The notes under the pieces are model-generated. The model ran no database searches. It saw only the letters and a program-made list of their open reading frames with translations, and had not been told where the DNA came from. This document shows positions 6,804 to 13,863 of a DNA stretch of 13,996 nucleotides, piece by piece (the stretch's first letter is position 1; each line of letters opens with the position of its first letter). Origin of the DNA: Clostridia bacterium (GTDB lineage Bacteria; Bacillota; Clostridia; UBA1381); the NCBI GenBank assembly GCA_017420825.1, contig JAFQNU010000114.1, positions 1 to 13,996 on the forward strand, written 5' to 3'. The translations under genes were made by a program, and so were the position numbers.

Positions 6804-7126
6804 TTTCAGTTATTTTGAATTTTATTACACAGCAGGCTGTTGAATGTGTGTTCATGATATGCTTTGCAGCACTTGGCTTTTGCTACAGACGTCTTGTTAA
6901 ATCTGTTCTTGAGGACAGAGAAAAAAATAAGGCGTTGGCTCAGGGGGTCGAAGCGTTACTGCGTGACCGTATCATAGACAGCTACCGACATTATGAAAAA
7001 AGTGAGGTTTGCCCTATTTATGCAAAGGAGAACGTTAAAAGGTTATATGCTCCTTATCATAAGTTGGGAGGAAATGATGTTGCTACTGAGCTCATGAACA
7101 AACTGCTTGAAATGCCGACAATGTAA
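6800..7126 (+). CDS. Small phage protein with one N-terminal membrane segment, unknown function
   Basis: The product has 108 residues, with GTG 6800 overlapping the previous stop. GGAGG (6782-6786) and GGGGTGAT (6789-6796) precede it. Residues about 3-28 are hydrophobic (one membrane helix), followed by a basic stretch 'RRLVKSVLEDREKNK'. The rest is a soluble helical domain containing 'VEALLRDRIIDSYRHYEKSE', 'PIYAKENVKRLYAPYHKLGG' and 'ELMNKLLEMPT'. This soluble pattern recurs in clostridial phages, where it is variously labelled holin or hypothetical. Its place in the tail-tip region, away from the lysis pair, argues against it being the main holin. The function is not known. Confidence 0.7.
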   Translation: MISVILNFITQQAVECVFMICFAALGFCYRRLVKSVLEDREKNKALAQGVEALLRDRIIDSYRHYEKSEVCPIYAKENVKRLYAPYHKLGGNDVATELMNKLLEMPTM

Positions 7127-7191
7127 TAATTTTTAATTTTACAAGTATAATATATTAGTTACAACGGAGTATATCCGATAAAGGAGAAGAA

Positions 7192-8010
7192 ATGGGAATA
7201 AGTTACAGTTTTATGGATAATTGCACATATGGTGCAGATGACATTAATTCAGCTTTTTCAAAGCTTACAACACAAGGTGTATCAATGTTTTTATATTCTG
7301 AGGGTGACAATCCTTTAATATCGCTCAATGATGCAGTTTCATCAATTGCATCTCACGGAGTGGAATACTATAATTTTGATGCATGTAAGGTTACATATGA
7401 TGCGGAAAATAAAAAATATTATATCATGCAGGGAAACGCATTTATGCATGACGGTACAATTGTAAGTATAGACAATGAGGGTTATGATATTACAGATGAG
7501 GTTAATGGAATAAGAGCAACATCTGATAATGACATTTATGTGTGTTTTTACAGAGATGTTGCAAATAACTGTATCAGCGTTTCGGTGTCACAATCAGATG
7601 AGATTATAAATAAGGATGAGTCGGTACCGCTGAGCATCATACAAGGGACACAAAATATTGGAGATTTGCGTGAGTTTGCAACAACAAAACTTGCCGCCTG
7701 TTCGGGAAATATAATATGCGGTGGAAGAATTGAATCTTTTAGAATACTACCGTATGAAGATACTGACGCAGAAATGTTAAGAGCTACATTTACAGGAATT
7801 TTCCCGGGAGCACAGTATGTTGTGTGTTATTCAAATGTTATACCTGTGCAAAAGACAGGTAATTATGATGAACTTGATTTTACATCAATTGAAATAAGCG
7901 GTCATTGTGTAAACATTGCGATTAGTCAGGTTGGAACCGAAATGAAGGTGTGGATGTATTGCTTTGTTACAAATCATTTGCTGCCTGCCACGGATTGTAT
8001 TATTTTTTAA
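7192..8010 (+). CDS. Probable tail fibre / receptor-binding or baseplate protein
   Basis: The product has 272 residues. ATG 7192 follows AAGGAGAAGAA. The first 35 residues, 'MGISYSFMDNCTYGADDINS' then a 'KLTTQGVSMF' segment, look like the attachment domain found at the start of several clostridial phage fibre proteins. The rest is predominantly beta strand, Cys-containing, with no recognised enzyme motif. The location between tail-tip and lysis genes is where receptor-binding proteins normally lie. The preceding 65-bp gap is the second largest inside the phage module. One near-copy of the recurrent motif (AGGGACACAAAA) lies at 7644. Function is inferred from position. Confidence 0.6.
   Translation: MGISYSFMDNCTYGADDINSAFSKLTTQGVSMFLYSEGDNPLISLNDAVSSIASHGVEYYNFDACKVTYDAENKKYYIMQGNAFMHDGTIVSIDNEGYDITDEVNGIRATSDNDIYVCFYRDVANNCISVSVSQSDEIINKDESVPLSIIQGTQNIGDLREFATTKLAACSGNIICGGRIESFRILPYEDTDAEMLRATFTGIFPGAQYVVCYSNVIPVQKTGNYDELDFTSIEISGHCVNIAISQVGTEMKVWMYCFVTNHLLPATDCIIF
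7644..7655 (+). repeat. Recurrent phage motif, copy with one mismatch (AGGGACACAAAA)
   Basis: It matches AGGGACACTAAA at 11 of 12 positions, + strand, in the fibre-like gene (reads G-T-Q-N). Confidence 0.5.
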
Positions 8011-8025
8011 AAAGGAGGTCTTTTC

Positions 8026-8214
8026 ATGCAAAACAGATTTAAGAGTAAGGTTTTATGGGTGAGTATTGTATCACAGATACTGGCATTGCTTATTGCTTTG
8101 GATGTTATTGATTTGGCTGTATCTGACGCAATTAAAGCACTTGTGGTTTCTGTGTGCGAATTACTTGTGACATTTGGGATTTTGAACAATCCAACTACTC
8201 CGGAGAGACTTTAA
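8026..8214 (+). CDS. Phage holin (Phage_holin_1 / phi LC3 type)
   Basis: The product has 62 residues. ATG 8026 has AAAGGAGG (8011-8018) 7 nt upstream. 'RFKSKVLWVSIVSQI' at the N-terminus, one or two hydrophobic segments (about 8-30 and 36-52) and the end 'LLVTFGILNNPTTPE' are the signature of phi LC3-type holins. Holins form lesions in the cell membrane that release or activate the endolysin, whose gene begins 15 bp downstream. The protein is shorter than many family members because it lacks the C-terminal tail beyond 'NNPTTP'. Confidence 0.88.
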   Translation: MQNRFKSKVLWVSIVSQILALLIALDVIDLAVSDAIKALVVSVCELLVTFGILNNPTTPERL

Positions 8215-8229
8215 AACGGAGGTAGTGGA

Positions 8230-8883
8230 ATGAATGCTAAAGAAAAAAGAGAGCTTTTGGTGACAAAGGCTCTCTCAAGAAAAGAAAAAAATAAATATTC
8301 ACAGGATTTAACAAAAAGAACACTCATAGAGAGCGGTTACGGCGATTGTTCAGGTACGGTCTGGTATTGGTATAAAAAGCTTTTTGGAGTTAATATCGGA
8401 GCAAATACAGAGGCGCAGATTAAATCAGATGAAGGGATAGAGGTTGATTGTAAGATAAACGGGGGCGTTCCTGAGGAAAAATATCTGAAAAAAGGTGATT
8501 TGCTGTTTTTCAGAGGCTCGGACAATTCAAGAACCAAAGGTGTAGGTCATGTTGAAATGTACATAGGTGATGGAAAAATTTTTGGGCATGGTTCAGGAAT
8601 GGGCGGTACAGTTAAGGATATGAAGGCATATTGTACAAGCAGGTATAACACTGCGTCTACAAAGATGCTTAAAAATAAAGGGTTGATTTGTGTAAAAAGG
8701 TATATATGGGAGAGTGTTGAGGAAATGGACGAGCTGACTAAGGTTAATGATATTGTATGGGAGCTGTCGTACAGAGGTATTATAACTAATACTAAATTAT
8801 GGCTTAAAAAGCTTGATGAGGATATTAATGCGTACTGGCTTGCACGAAAAATGGTACATTTCCTGCGTATTAATGATGTGTAG
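8230..8883 (+). CDS. Phage endolysin, NlpC/P60-type cysteine peptidase
   Basis: The product has 217 residues. ATG 8230 follows ACGGAGGTAG. The catalytic domain spans about residues 20-150: Cys40 in 'YGDCSGTVWYWYKK', 'YLKKGDLLFFRG' (84-96), His107 in 'GVGHVEMYIGDGK', and a further polar residue in 'GHGSG' (119-123). This is the Cys-His arrangement of NlpC/P60 peptidases that cleave peptide stems of peptidoglycan. The C-terminal 55 residues ('VNDIVWELSYRGIITNTKLW' then 'NAYWLARKMVHFL') form a small helical domain seen at the end of many clostridial phage lysins and may bind the wall. No signal peptide is seen, so export should depend on the holin. This is the last phage gene. Confidence 0.88.
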   Translation: MNAKEKRELLVTKALSRKEKNKYSQDLTKRTLIESGYGDCSGTVWYWYKKLFGVNIGANTEAQIKSDEGIEVDCKINGGVPEEKYLKKGDLLFFRGSDNSRTKGVGHVEMYIGDGKIFGHGSGMGGTVKDMKAYCTSRYNTASTKMLKNKGLICVKRYIWESVEEMDELTKVNDIVWELSYRGIITNTKLWLKKLDEDINAYWLARKMVHFLRINDV

Positions 8884-8908
8884 ACTTATAAGTTGAGTTG
8901 ATTTGACT

Positions 8909-8923
8909 AAAAAGCATCTTTTT
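8909..8923 (+). terminator. Weak candidate terminator after the lysis genes
   Basis: AAAAAG and CTTTTT flank CAT, giving a short AT hairpin ending in Ts, 26 bp after the endolysin stop. It is too weak to be sure of. A perfect palindrome ACTTATAAGT (8884-8893) also sits directly after the stop codon. Confidence 0.25.
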
Positions 8924-8947
8924 CGACAATTAATTACCCAAAATCAC

Positions 8948-8976
8948 TTTACAAAAGCTAAATTATGTGTTAAAAT
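8948..8976 (+). promoter_or_regulatory. Sigma-A-type promoter of the VTC operon
   Basis: TTTACA (8948-8953) and TAAAAT (8971-8976) are separated by 17 bp, with TG one base before the -10 (extended -10). Transcription would begin near 8983, leaving a leader of about 80 nt before the GTG at 9063. Confidence 0.7.
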
Positions 8977-8997
8977 ATTCAAGTATTGTATATGTTT

Positions 8998-9028
8998 AAT
9001 TCTTGTTTCGGATAAGGAAGCAAGAATT
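8998..9028 (+). promoter_or_regulatory. Leader hairpin upstream of the VTC gene
   Basis: AATTCTTGTTTC (8998-9009) pairs with GAAGCAAGAATT (9017-9028), 12 pairs including one G-U, around a 7-nt loop. It begins about 15 nt after the predicted transcript start. It is followed by a loosely T-rich stretch (9029-9044). It could be a 5'-stabilising stem or an attenuator; no known riboswitch was recognised. Confidence 0.55.
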
Positions 9029-9062
9029 TCGTGTGTTTTAATTTGGCTGGGGGTGGATATGA

Positions 9063-9800
9063 GTGCCGATTGAGGTTTTTAACCGATACGAACACAAATA
9101 CATTCTTGACCATAGTACCTATGTGGCAGTGTGCTCAGCATTGTCGGAGCATATGGAGTTGGACAAGCATAACCGTAATGGTTCGTTATATGAAATATCC
9201 AATATTTATTATGATACAGAGGATAGCTTTCTGATAAGAAATTCAATATCAAAGCCTGTTCACAAGCAGAAGTTAAGATTACGAAGCTATGGTGTACCTG
9301 GAATTGATGACAAGGTATTTCTGGAGCTGAAGAAAAAGCATGACGGTCTTGTTAACAAAAGAAGAACAGTGCTAAGACTTAATGAGGCATATGAGTTCAT
9401 TAAAACAGGACAGGTTTGTGAATATAAGGAATACATGAATGAGCAGGTAATAAGAGAAATATCATATTTTTTGAGTGTATATGATGTTAAACCAATGCTG
9501 TTTCTTGCATATGACAGAATTGCATTCTTTGATATCAATGACCATGACCTGAGAATATCCTTTGATATGAATATACGTTCTCGTCGTGACGAGCTTTTCT
9601 TAGAGGCAGGACATCATGGAACACCTGTGGTTGACGATGAAATATATGTAATGGAAATAAAAACATCAAGGGCTAAGCCTTTGTGGCTATGTGATATTCT
9701 TTCGGAGCATGAAATCAGAAGAAGAAGTTTTTCAAAGTACGGAACAGAATATATAAACTATATCAGCGGCAGGCATGCTCCATTTATTGCCGGAGTTTAA
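9063..9800 (+). CDS. VTC-domain protein, probable polyphosphate polymerase
   Basis: The product has 245 residues. GTG 9063 is chosen for GGGGGTGG (9049-9056) 6 nt upstream and because 'MPIEVFNRYEHKYIL' is the normal family opening. The protein spans the whole VTC domain: 'FNRYEHKY' (6-13), 'ISNIYYDT' (45-52), 'KLRLRSYG' (70-77), 'VFLELKKKHDGLVNKRR' (85-101), 'LAYDRIAFF' (148-156), 'ISFDMNIRSR' (165-174), 'YVMEIKTSRAKPLWL' (195-209) and 'RSFSKYGTEY' (221-230). These carry the basic tunnel residues and acidic metal ligands that in yeast Vtc4 make polyphosphate from ATP. The gene pairs with a DUF4956 membrane protein 24 bp downstream, a frequent bacterial neighbourhood. Activity in bacteria is inferred from the fold. 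Confidence 0.88.
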   Translation: MPIEVFNRYEHKYILDHSTYVAVCSALSEHMELDKHNRNGSLYEISNIYYDTEDSFLIRNSISKPVHKQKLRLRSYGVPGIDDKVFLELKKKHDGLVNKRRTVLRLNEAYEFIKTGQVCEYKEYMNEQVIREISYFLSVYDVKPMLFLAYDRIAFFDINDHDLRISFDMNIRSRRDELFLEAGHHGTPVVDDEIYVMEIKTSRAKPLWLCDILSEHEIRRRSFSKYGTEYINYISGRHAPFIAGV

Positions 9801-9824
9801 TTATCATACTAAGGAGATTATGGG

Positions 9825-10511
9825 ATGGAAAATTTATTTAACAATATATTGATTAATGTTTCTGAACAGATTAGTATAGCAGGTACGTTTGCAACAATGC
9901 TTTTTGCTCTGTTATCAGGAGCAATTATTGCATTCACCTATTATAAAACACAAAATAATGAGAACTATCAAAAAAGTCTTTCGGTGACTCTTCTTATGCT
10001 TCCCGTAATACTTGCGGTAATAATTCTGTTTATTGGAAGCAATATTGCAAGAGCCTTTAGTCTTGCAGGAACGCTGTCAATTATAAGGTTCAGAAGTGCG
10101 CCGGGAGATGTTAAGGATATAGGGTTTATATTTTTTGATATTGCAGCGGGATTAGCCTGCGGAGTAGGACTATATGCTTATTCTCTACTGTTTGTTGTAT
10201 TTTTATGCATTGTTATGTTTGTTTGTGAATATGCAAATCTGTTTGAGAAGAAAACACTTTGTAAAACCTTGAGAATTACAATTCCTGAGGATTTGAATTT
10301 TGATAATGTGTTTGATGATGTTTTTGAAAAATACACAAGTAAATATAAGCTTACCAAAATAAGAACAACAGACCTGGGTTCTTTGTTTGAACTGTATTAC
10401 ACTGTAACAATGGACAAGGATGCGAGTGAAAGAGACCTTATAAATGAAATCAGATGCAGAAATTCAAATTTGAGTGTTATTATTACAACTCAGCCTCAAA
10501 TAATAAAGTAA
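9825..10511 (+). CDS. DUF4956 membrane protein
   Basis: The product has 228 residues. ATG 9825 has AAGGAG (9810-9815) upstream. About four membrane segments are predicted (18-40, 52-72, 99-117, 117-136), followed by a cytoplasmic domain (about 145-228). The segment 'GSNIARAFSLAGTLSIIRFR' (71-90) and the following 'APGDVKDIGFIFFDIAAGLA' are the family signature. DUF4956 proteins commonly accompany VTC-domain proteins, sometimes with CotH, and are thought to act with them at the membrane; no CotH gene is present here. The two genes share one promoter and one terminator. The exact function is unknown. Confidence 0.85.
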   Translation: MENLFNNILINVSEQISIAGTFATMLFALLSGAIIAFTYYKTQNNENYQKSLSVTLLMLPVILAVIILFIGSNIARAFSLAGTLSIIRFRSAPGDVKDIGFIFFDIAAGLACGVGLYAYSLLFVVFLCIVMFVCEYANLFEKKTLCKTLRITIPEDLNFDNVFDDVFEKYTSKYKLTKIRTTDLGSLFELYYTVTMDKDASERDLINEIRCRNSNLSVIITTQPQIIK

Positions 10512-10515
10512 AATT

Positions 10516-10558
10516 AAGTTCAGACCTTACGAATAAGTTTGAGGTCTGAACTTTTTTT
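10516..10558 (+). terminator. Rho-independent terminator of the VTC operon
   Basis: AAGTTCAGACCT (10516-10527) and AGGTCTGAACTT (10542-10553) form a perfect 12-bp stem, followed by a run of Ts to 10558. It closes the VTC-DUF4956 transcript 4 bp after the stop. Confidence 0.92.
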
Positions 10559-10568
10559 AAAAAAGCTA

Positions 10569-10597
10569 TGGAAAATTTTAAAAAGGTGTGATATAAT
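10569..10597 (+). promoter_or_regulatory. Promoter of the ftsK/spoIIIE gene
   Basis: TATAAT (10592-10597) is preceded by TGTGA (extended -10). A poor -35 (TGGAAA, 10569-10574) lies 17 bp upstream. It sits right after the terminator and 46 bp before the start codon. Confidence 0.65.
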
Positions 10598-10643
10598 AGA
10601 GCACATAAGCTTTATAAAACTTTATGAGAGAGGTTAATTACTG

Positions 10644-13043
10644 ATGTCAAATAAAAAGAAAAGAAAAAATACAAAAAGAAAGGTACAGCAAACCCGAAAA
10701 GGTATGCATTACTCTATGAGTGTGGTTATACTTGCGTTTTGTGCTGTTCTTTCTGCGTTGTTCGTATACATAAAAGCAGATGCGATATTATCCGATATAA
10801 TAAGGAGCTTGTTATTGAATTTATTCTCTGTGTCAGCATATATTCTTCCGTTTGTTCTTGGTGGTTTGGCGATATATGTGTCGAGAGTTAAGCGTACGGA
10901 CAAGCTTACATTTAAGCTGACATTGTCAATGGTTTCGTGTATTATTGTGAGTGCTTTGTATCAGCTGTTTACTCAGGGATTTATGGATTATTCGGCACTT
11001 GCGGTATATGCTACTGAATTGGTGGGCGGCGGTATTATAGGCGGTTGCCTTGCAAATATTTTACATTCGTTACTCGGAACTGCCATATCTTCTATAATTC
11101 TTATTTTCGCATTGCTTTGTACTGTTAGTATTATAATTAAAATTTCTGTATTCAGTCTTGCGGCAACCTTTATTTCGGGACTTTTCAAAATGCGTGATGA
11201 AATCGAAGAGGTTAATTATTATGATTCATATGAACAGGGGAAAAAAGTTGGTAAGAAGATAAGCACTGCATCTAATACCCGAAAGGATAAGAAAAAGAAC
11301 TTTGATTTTTCAGTCGGGGAAGGGGAAAATGACAAGAAGAAAGAGAAGGAAACAGAAGCAGTCGCAACTGTCAAGGAGCTTGAAACAAGAATAGATGAGA
11401 TTGTATTTAACCCTGATATTCCTGTTGATGATGAGGATGTTTCTCTTGGCGTGAGCCTTGACGAGGTGGAAAAAACTCCTGATGAAGAACAGGAAGAGCC
11501 GTCAAAACCGGCAGGAGAGAAGAAACCGCAGAAGGTTGAGGCAGTAAGTGAAGAGGAAAAGACGCAGATTAAAGAGGAAATAGACGATTCAATTGAGACA
11601 AAAGTAATTGAGTATGTATTTCCACCCATTAGCTTGTTAAATAAGCCGGTTGCAACATCCGCTGATAAGCGACGTGAAATGCAGGAAACAGCAAACAAGC
11701 TTATGGAAATACTGAGGAATTTCGGTGTTGAAGCAAAGCTTTTGCAGGTTACACAGGGACCGTCGGTAACACGATACGAAATTCAGCCGAATACGGGAAT
11801 AAAGCTTGCAAAAATTACAGGTCTTGCAGAGGATATAGCACTTAATCTTGCTGTTCCTACTGTTCTTGTTGCGGCAGTACCAGGAAAAGCGGCGGTTGGA
11901 ATAGAGGTTCCCAATACAAGTGTAAACATGGTGTCGGTAAGAGAATTACTGGAAAGCACAAAATTCAGAGATGCATCATCAAAGCTGACTGTTGCTTTCG
12001 GTAAGGACATAGGCGGAAATGTTGTTGTGGGTGATATTGCTAAGATGCCTCACGTTCTGATTGCAGGTTCAACAGGTTCGGGTAAGTCTGTATGTATTAA
12101 CACAATAATTACAAGTATTTTATATAAGGCAAAGCCTGAAGAGGTTAAGCTTATAATGGTTGACCCGAAGGTGGTTGAGTTGGGGGTATATAATGGTATA
12201 CCTCATTTGCTCATTCCTGTTGTAACAGATCCTAAAAGAGCGGCAGGGGCTTTAAACTGGGCAGTGGGCGAAATGATGAGAAGATATGCACTTTTTGCAG
12301 AAACAGGCTCAAGAAACCTTACAGGCTATAACGAGCTGATGGTTAAAACAGGCGAGGAAAAGCTTCCTCAGATAGTGATTATTATAGACGAGCTTGCTGA
12401 TCTCATGATGGTTGCGGCAAAGGAGGTTGAAGATTATATATGCCGTCTTGCACAATTGGCAAGAGCAGCAGGTATTCACCTTATTATCGCAACTCAGAGA
12501 CCGTCTGTTGATGTAATAACAGGTCTTATCAAGGCAAACGTACCGTCAAGAATTGCTTTTGCTGTATCAAGCCAGGTTGACAGCCGTACAATCTTAGATA
12601 AGGGCGGAGCTGAAAAGCTTTTGGGTAAGGGTGATATGCTGTATCACCCAACAGGACTTAGTAATGCGCTTAGAGTACAGGGTGCATTTGTGTCCGATGC
12701 AGAAATTGAAAACGTGATTTCATTTATAAAGGAAAACAGCGAGGTAACACATTACTCTGATGATTTGGCTGAACATCTTGATAAATTGGCAAGCGGTGAT
12801 GTTGCGGCAGAGGAATCTCAAGATGAGGACGACGCAGACGATTTGTTGCCTGAGGCTATTAATCTTGCTGTTGAGCTTGGACAGATTTCAACCGCAATGA
12901 TACAAAGAAGATTAAAGGTAGGTTATGCAAGAGCAGGAAGAATAATAGACCAGATGGAAATGCGTGGTATAATCAGCGGTGCTAACGGCTCAAAGCCGAG
13001 AGAAGTGTATATGAACAGAATTGATATGAATGACTTTAACTAA
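10644..13043 (+). CDS. ftsK: DNA translocase FtsK/SpoIIIE
   Basis: The product has 799 residues, normal length for the family in Firmicutes. ATG 10644 follows GAGAGAGG. A short basic N-terminus is followed by about five membrane segments (roughly 24-45, 55-78, 88-110, 118-145, 148-178) that anchor it at the division septum. An acidic, Lys/Glu-rich linker spans about 195-325. The motor follows: 'QGPSVTRYEIQPNTGIKLAK', Walker A 'GSTGSGKS' (475-482), 'MVDPKVVELGVYNGIPHLL', Walker B 'IVIIIDELADLMM' (577-589) and 'IIATQRPSVDVITGLIKANV'. The C-terminal gamma winged-helix domain ('LLPEAINLAVELGQISTAMI' then 'RRLKVGYARAGRIIDQMEMR') reads polar DNA sequences. The protein pumps chromosomal DNA through the closing septum, in spore-formers into the forespore. 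Confidence 0.97.
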   Translation: MSNKKKRKNTKRKVQQTRKGMHYSMSVVILAFCAVLSALFVYIKADAILSDIIRSLLLNLFSVSAYILPFVLGGLAIYVSRVKRTDKLTFKLTLSMVSCIIVSALYQLFTQGFMDYSALAVYATELVGGGIIGGCLANILHSLLGTAISSIILIFALLCTVSIIIKISVFSLAATFISGLFKMRDEIEEVNYYDSYEQGKKVGKKISTASNTRKDKKKNFDFSVGEGENDKKKEKETEAVATVKELETRIDEIVFNPDIPVDDEDVSLGVSLDEVEKTPDEEQEEPSKPAGEKKPQKVEAVSEEEKTQIKEEIDDSIETKVIEYVFPPISLLNKPVATSADKRREMQETANKLMEILRNFGVEAKLLQVTQGPSVTRYEIQPNTGIKLAKITGLAEDIALNLAVPTVLVAAVPGKAAVGIEVPNTSVNMVSVRELLESTKFRDASSKLTVAFGKDIGGNVVVGDIAKMPHVLIAGSTGSGKSVCINTIITSILYKAKPEEVKLIMVDPKVVELGVYNGIPHLLIPVVTDPKRAAGALNWAVGEMMRRYALFAETGSRNLTGYNELMVKTGEEKLPQIVIIIDELADLMMVAAKEVEDYICRLAQLARAAGIHLIIATQRPSVDVITGLIKANVPSRIAFAVSSQVDSRTILDKGGAEKLLGKGDMLYHPTGLSNALRVQGAFVSDAEIENVISFIKENSEVTHYSDDLAEHLDKLASGDVAAEESQDEDDADDLLPEAINLAVELGQISTAMIQRRLKVGYARAGRIIDQMEMRGIISGANGSKPREVYMNRIDMNDFN

Positions 13044-13062
13044 TCAGGAAGGAATTTTTAAA

Positions 13063-13794
13063 ATGGAAGAATGGCTGAAAAATGGTGCTTCCGAGCTTGG
13101 GATAGAGCTTGATAATGGACAAATACAACAGCTTGAAAAATATGCAAAAATGCTTGTGGAGTGGAATGAGAAGGTTAACCTGACCGCTATAACAGACGAT
13201 TTTTCAATTGCAACTAAGCATTTTCTTGACAGTATGAGCGCTATATCAACAGGATATGTTAAGGGACGTACAATTGATGTGGGGTGCGGCGCAGGCTTTC
13301 CCGGACTTGTTTTAAAAATTGCAAAACCCGATATAAACCTTACACTTCTTGATTCATTGAATAAGAGAATAAATTTTTTGGGTGAAGTTGTAGGAGAGCT
13401 TGGTATTGACGGAGTTGAGCTTGTTCATGAGAGGGCGGAGGACGGCGGAAGAAGAATGAGAGAAAAATTTGACACCGTTGTTTCAAGAGCTGTGGCAAAT
13501 ATGACAGTGTTATCCGAGCTGTGTTTGCCCTTTGTAAAGGTTGGAGGATATTTTCTTGCTTTAAAAGGACCGCTTGCCCAAGAGGAGCTTTCACAGGCAA
13601 AAAGAGCAATTCATGTACTTGGCGGTGAGGTGTGCGATGTGTATGAGGCTAAAATACCCTATACCGATTTATCACATAAGATAATTATTGTAAAAAAAGT
13701 AAGACATACTCCGATGCAATATCCCAGAAAAGCAGGGATTGTGACAAAAAATCCTATCGACAGCTGTTATAATTTGAAACAAAATAAAAAATAA
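13063..13794 (+). CDS. rsmG: 16S rRNA (guanine-527-N7)-methyltransferase RsmG (GidB)
   Basis: The product has 243 residues. ATG 13063 is chosen for AGGAAGGAA (13046-13054) upstream; the earlier in-frame ATG 13030 lies inside the end of ftsK. The family features are all present: 'QQLEKYAKMLVEWNEKVNLT' (22-41), 'KHFLDSMSA' (52-60), the SAM-binding loop 'TIDVGCGAGFPGLVLKI' (70-86), 'LLDSLNKRINFL' (95-106), 'VSRAVANM' (140-147) and the C-terminal 'YPRKAGI'. The enzyme methylates G527 of 16S rRNA in the decoding region; its loss gives low-level streptomycin resistance in other bacteria. It is 19 bp downstream of ftsK, with no promoter visible between them, so co-transcription is likely. Confidence 0.97.
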   Translation: MEEWLKNGASELGIELDNGQIQQLEKYAKMLVEWNEKVNLTAITDDFSIATKHFLDSMSAISTGYVKGRTIDVGCGAGFPGLVLKIAKPDINLTLLDSLNKRINFLGEVVGELGIDGVELVHERAEDGGRRMREKFDTVVSRAVANMTVLSELCLPFVKVGGYFLALKGPLAQEELSQAKRAIHVLGGEVCDVYEAKIPYTDLSHKIIIVKKVRHTPMQYPRKAGIVTKNPIDSCYNLKQNKK

Positions 13795-13804
13795 GTAAAA
13801 GAAG

Positions 13805-13837
13805 GAAAAACCGTGTCGTACGGTTTTTCTTTCTTTT
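13805..13837 (+). terminator. Rho-independent terminator after rsmG
   Basis: GAAAAACCGT (13805-13814) and ACGGTTTTTC (13820-13829) form a perfect 10-bp stem with a 5-nt loop, followed by TTTCTTTT. It lies 10 bp after the rsmG stop. Confidence 0.9.
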
Positions 13838-13848
13838 ATGAAAATTTA

Positions 13849-13857
13849 TGTTATAAT
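13849..13857 (+). promoter_or_regulatory. Extended -10 promoter for the downstream RNA
   Basis: TGTTATAAT combines a consensus -10 (13852-13857) with the TGN extension. No good -35 is seen because the upstream bases belong to the terminator tail. Transcription would start near 13864, precisely where the first RNA stem begins. Confidence 0.55.
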
Positions 13858-13863
13858 CATACT

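Larger units (their letters stand above)
1..8883 (+). mobile_element. Late (structural and lysis) module of a siphovirus-type prophage or phage-derived particle cluster, left end cut off
   Basis: Fourteen consecutive same-strand genes follow the order head (portal, scaffold, capsid), tail (terminator, tube, Gp15, tape measure, Dit, Gp37-like), fibre, then lysis (holin, endolysin). Spacing is tight, and several starts overlap the previous stop by 4 nt or less. All reading frames are intact. The module ends at the endolysin stop, about 65 bp before a host-type promoter, so the right boundary of the element probably lies in 8884-8947. Terminase, early genes and integrase are not in the window. 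Whether this is an active prophage, a remnant or a domesticated particle cannot be decided from this sequence. Confidence 0.88.

Noticed and set aside
1803..7655. Reading the AGGGACACTAA motif as a host Chi or FtsK-orienting site
   Set aside because: Such sites should also appear across the host chromosome, yet no copy was found in the 5.1 kb of host DNA in this window; kept only as a phage-specific motif.
7841..7861. TACCTGT-N7-ACAGGTA inverted repeat in the fibre-like gene
   Set aside because: A 7-bp stem with a short loop is expected several times by chance in 14 kb.
9031..9234. 67-codon + strand frame overlapping the VTC start
   Set aside because: Out of frame with the VTC domain, Trp/Cys-rich, and no suitable ribosome binding site.
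11219..11698. 159-codon Ser-rich open frame on the minus strand
   Set aside because: It is the antisense of the acidic Glu/Lys-rich linker of FtsK; GAA/GAG codons read backwards give the Ser/Phe runs.
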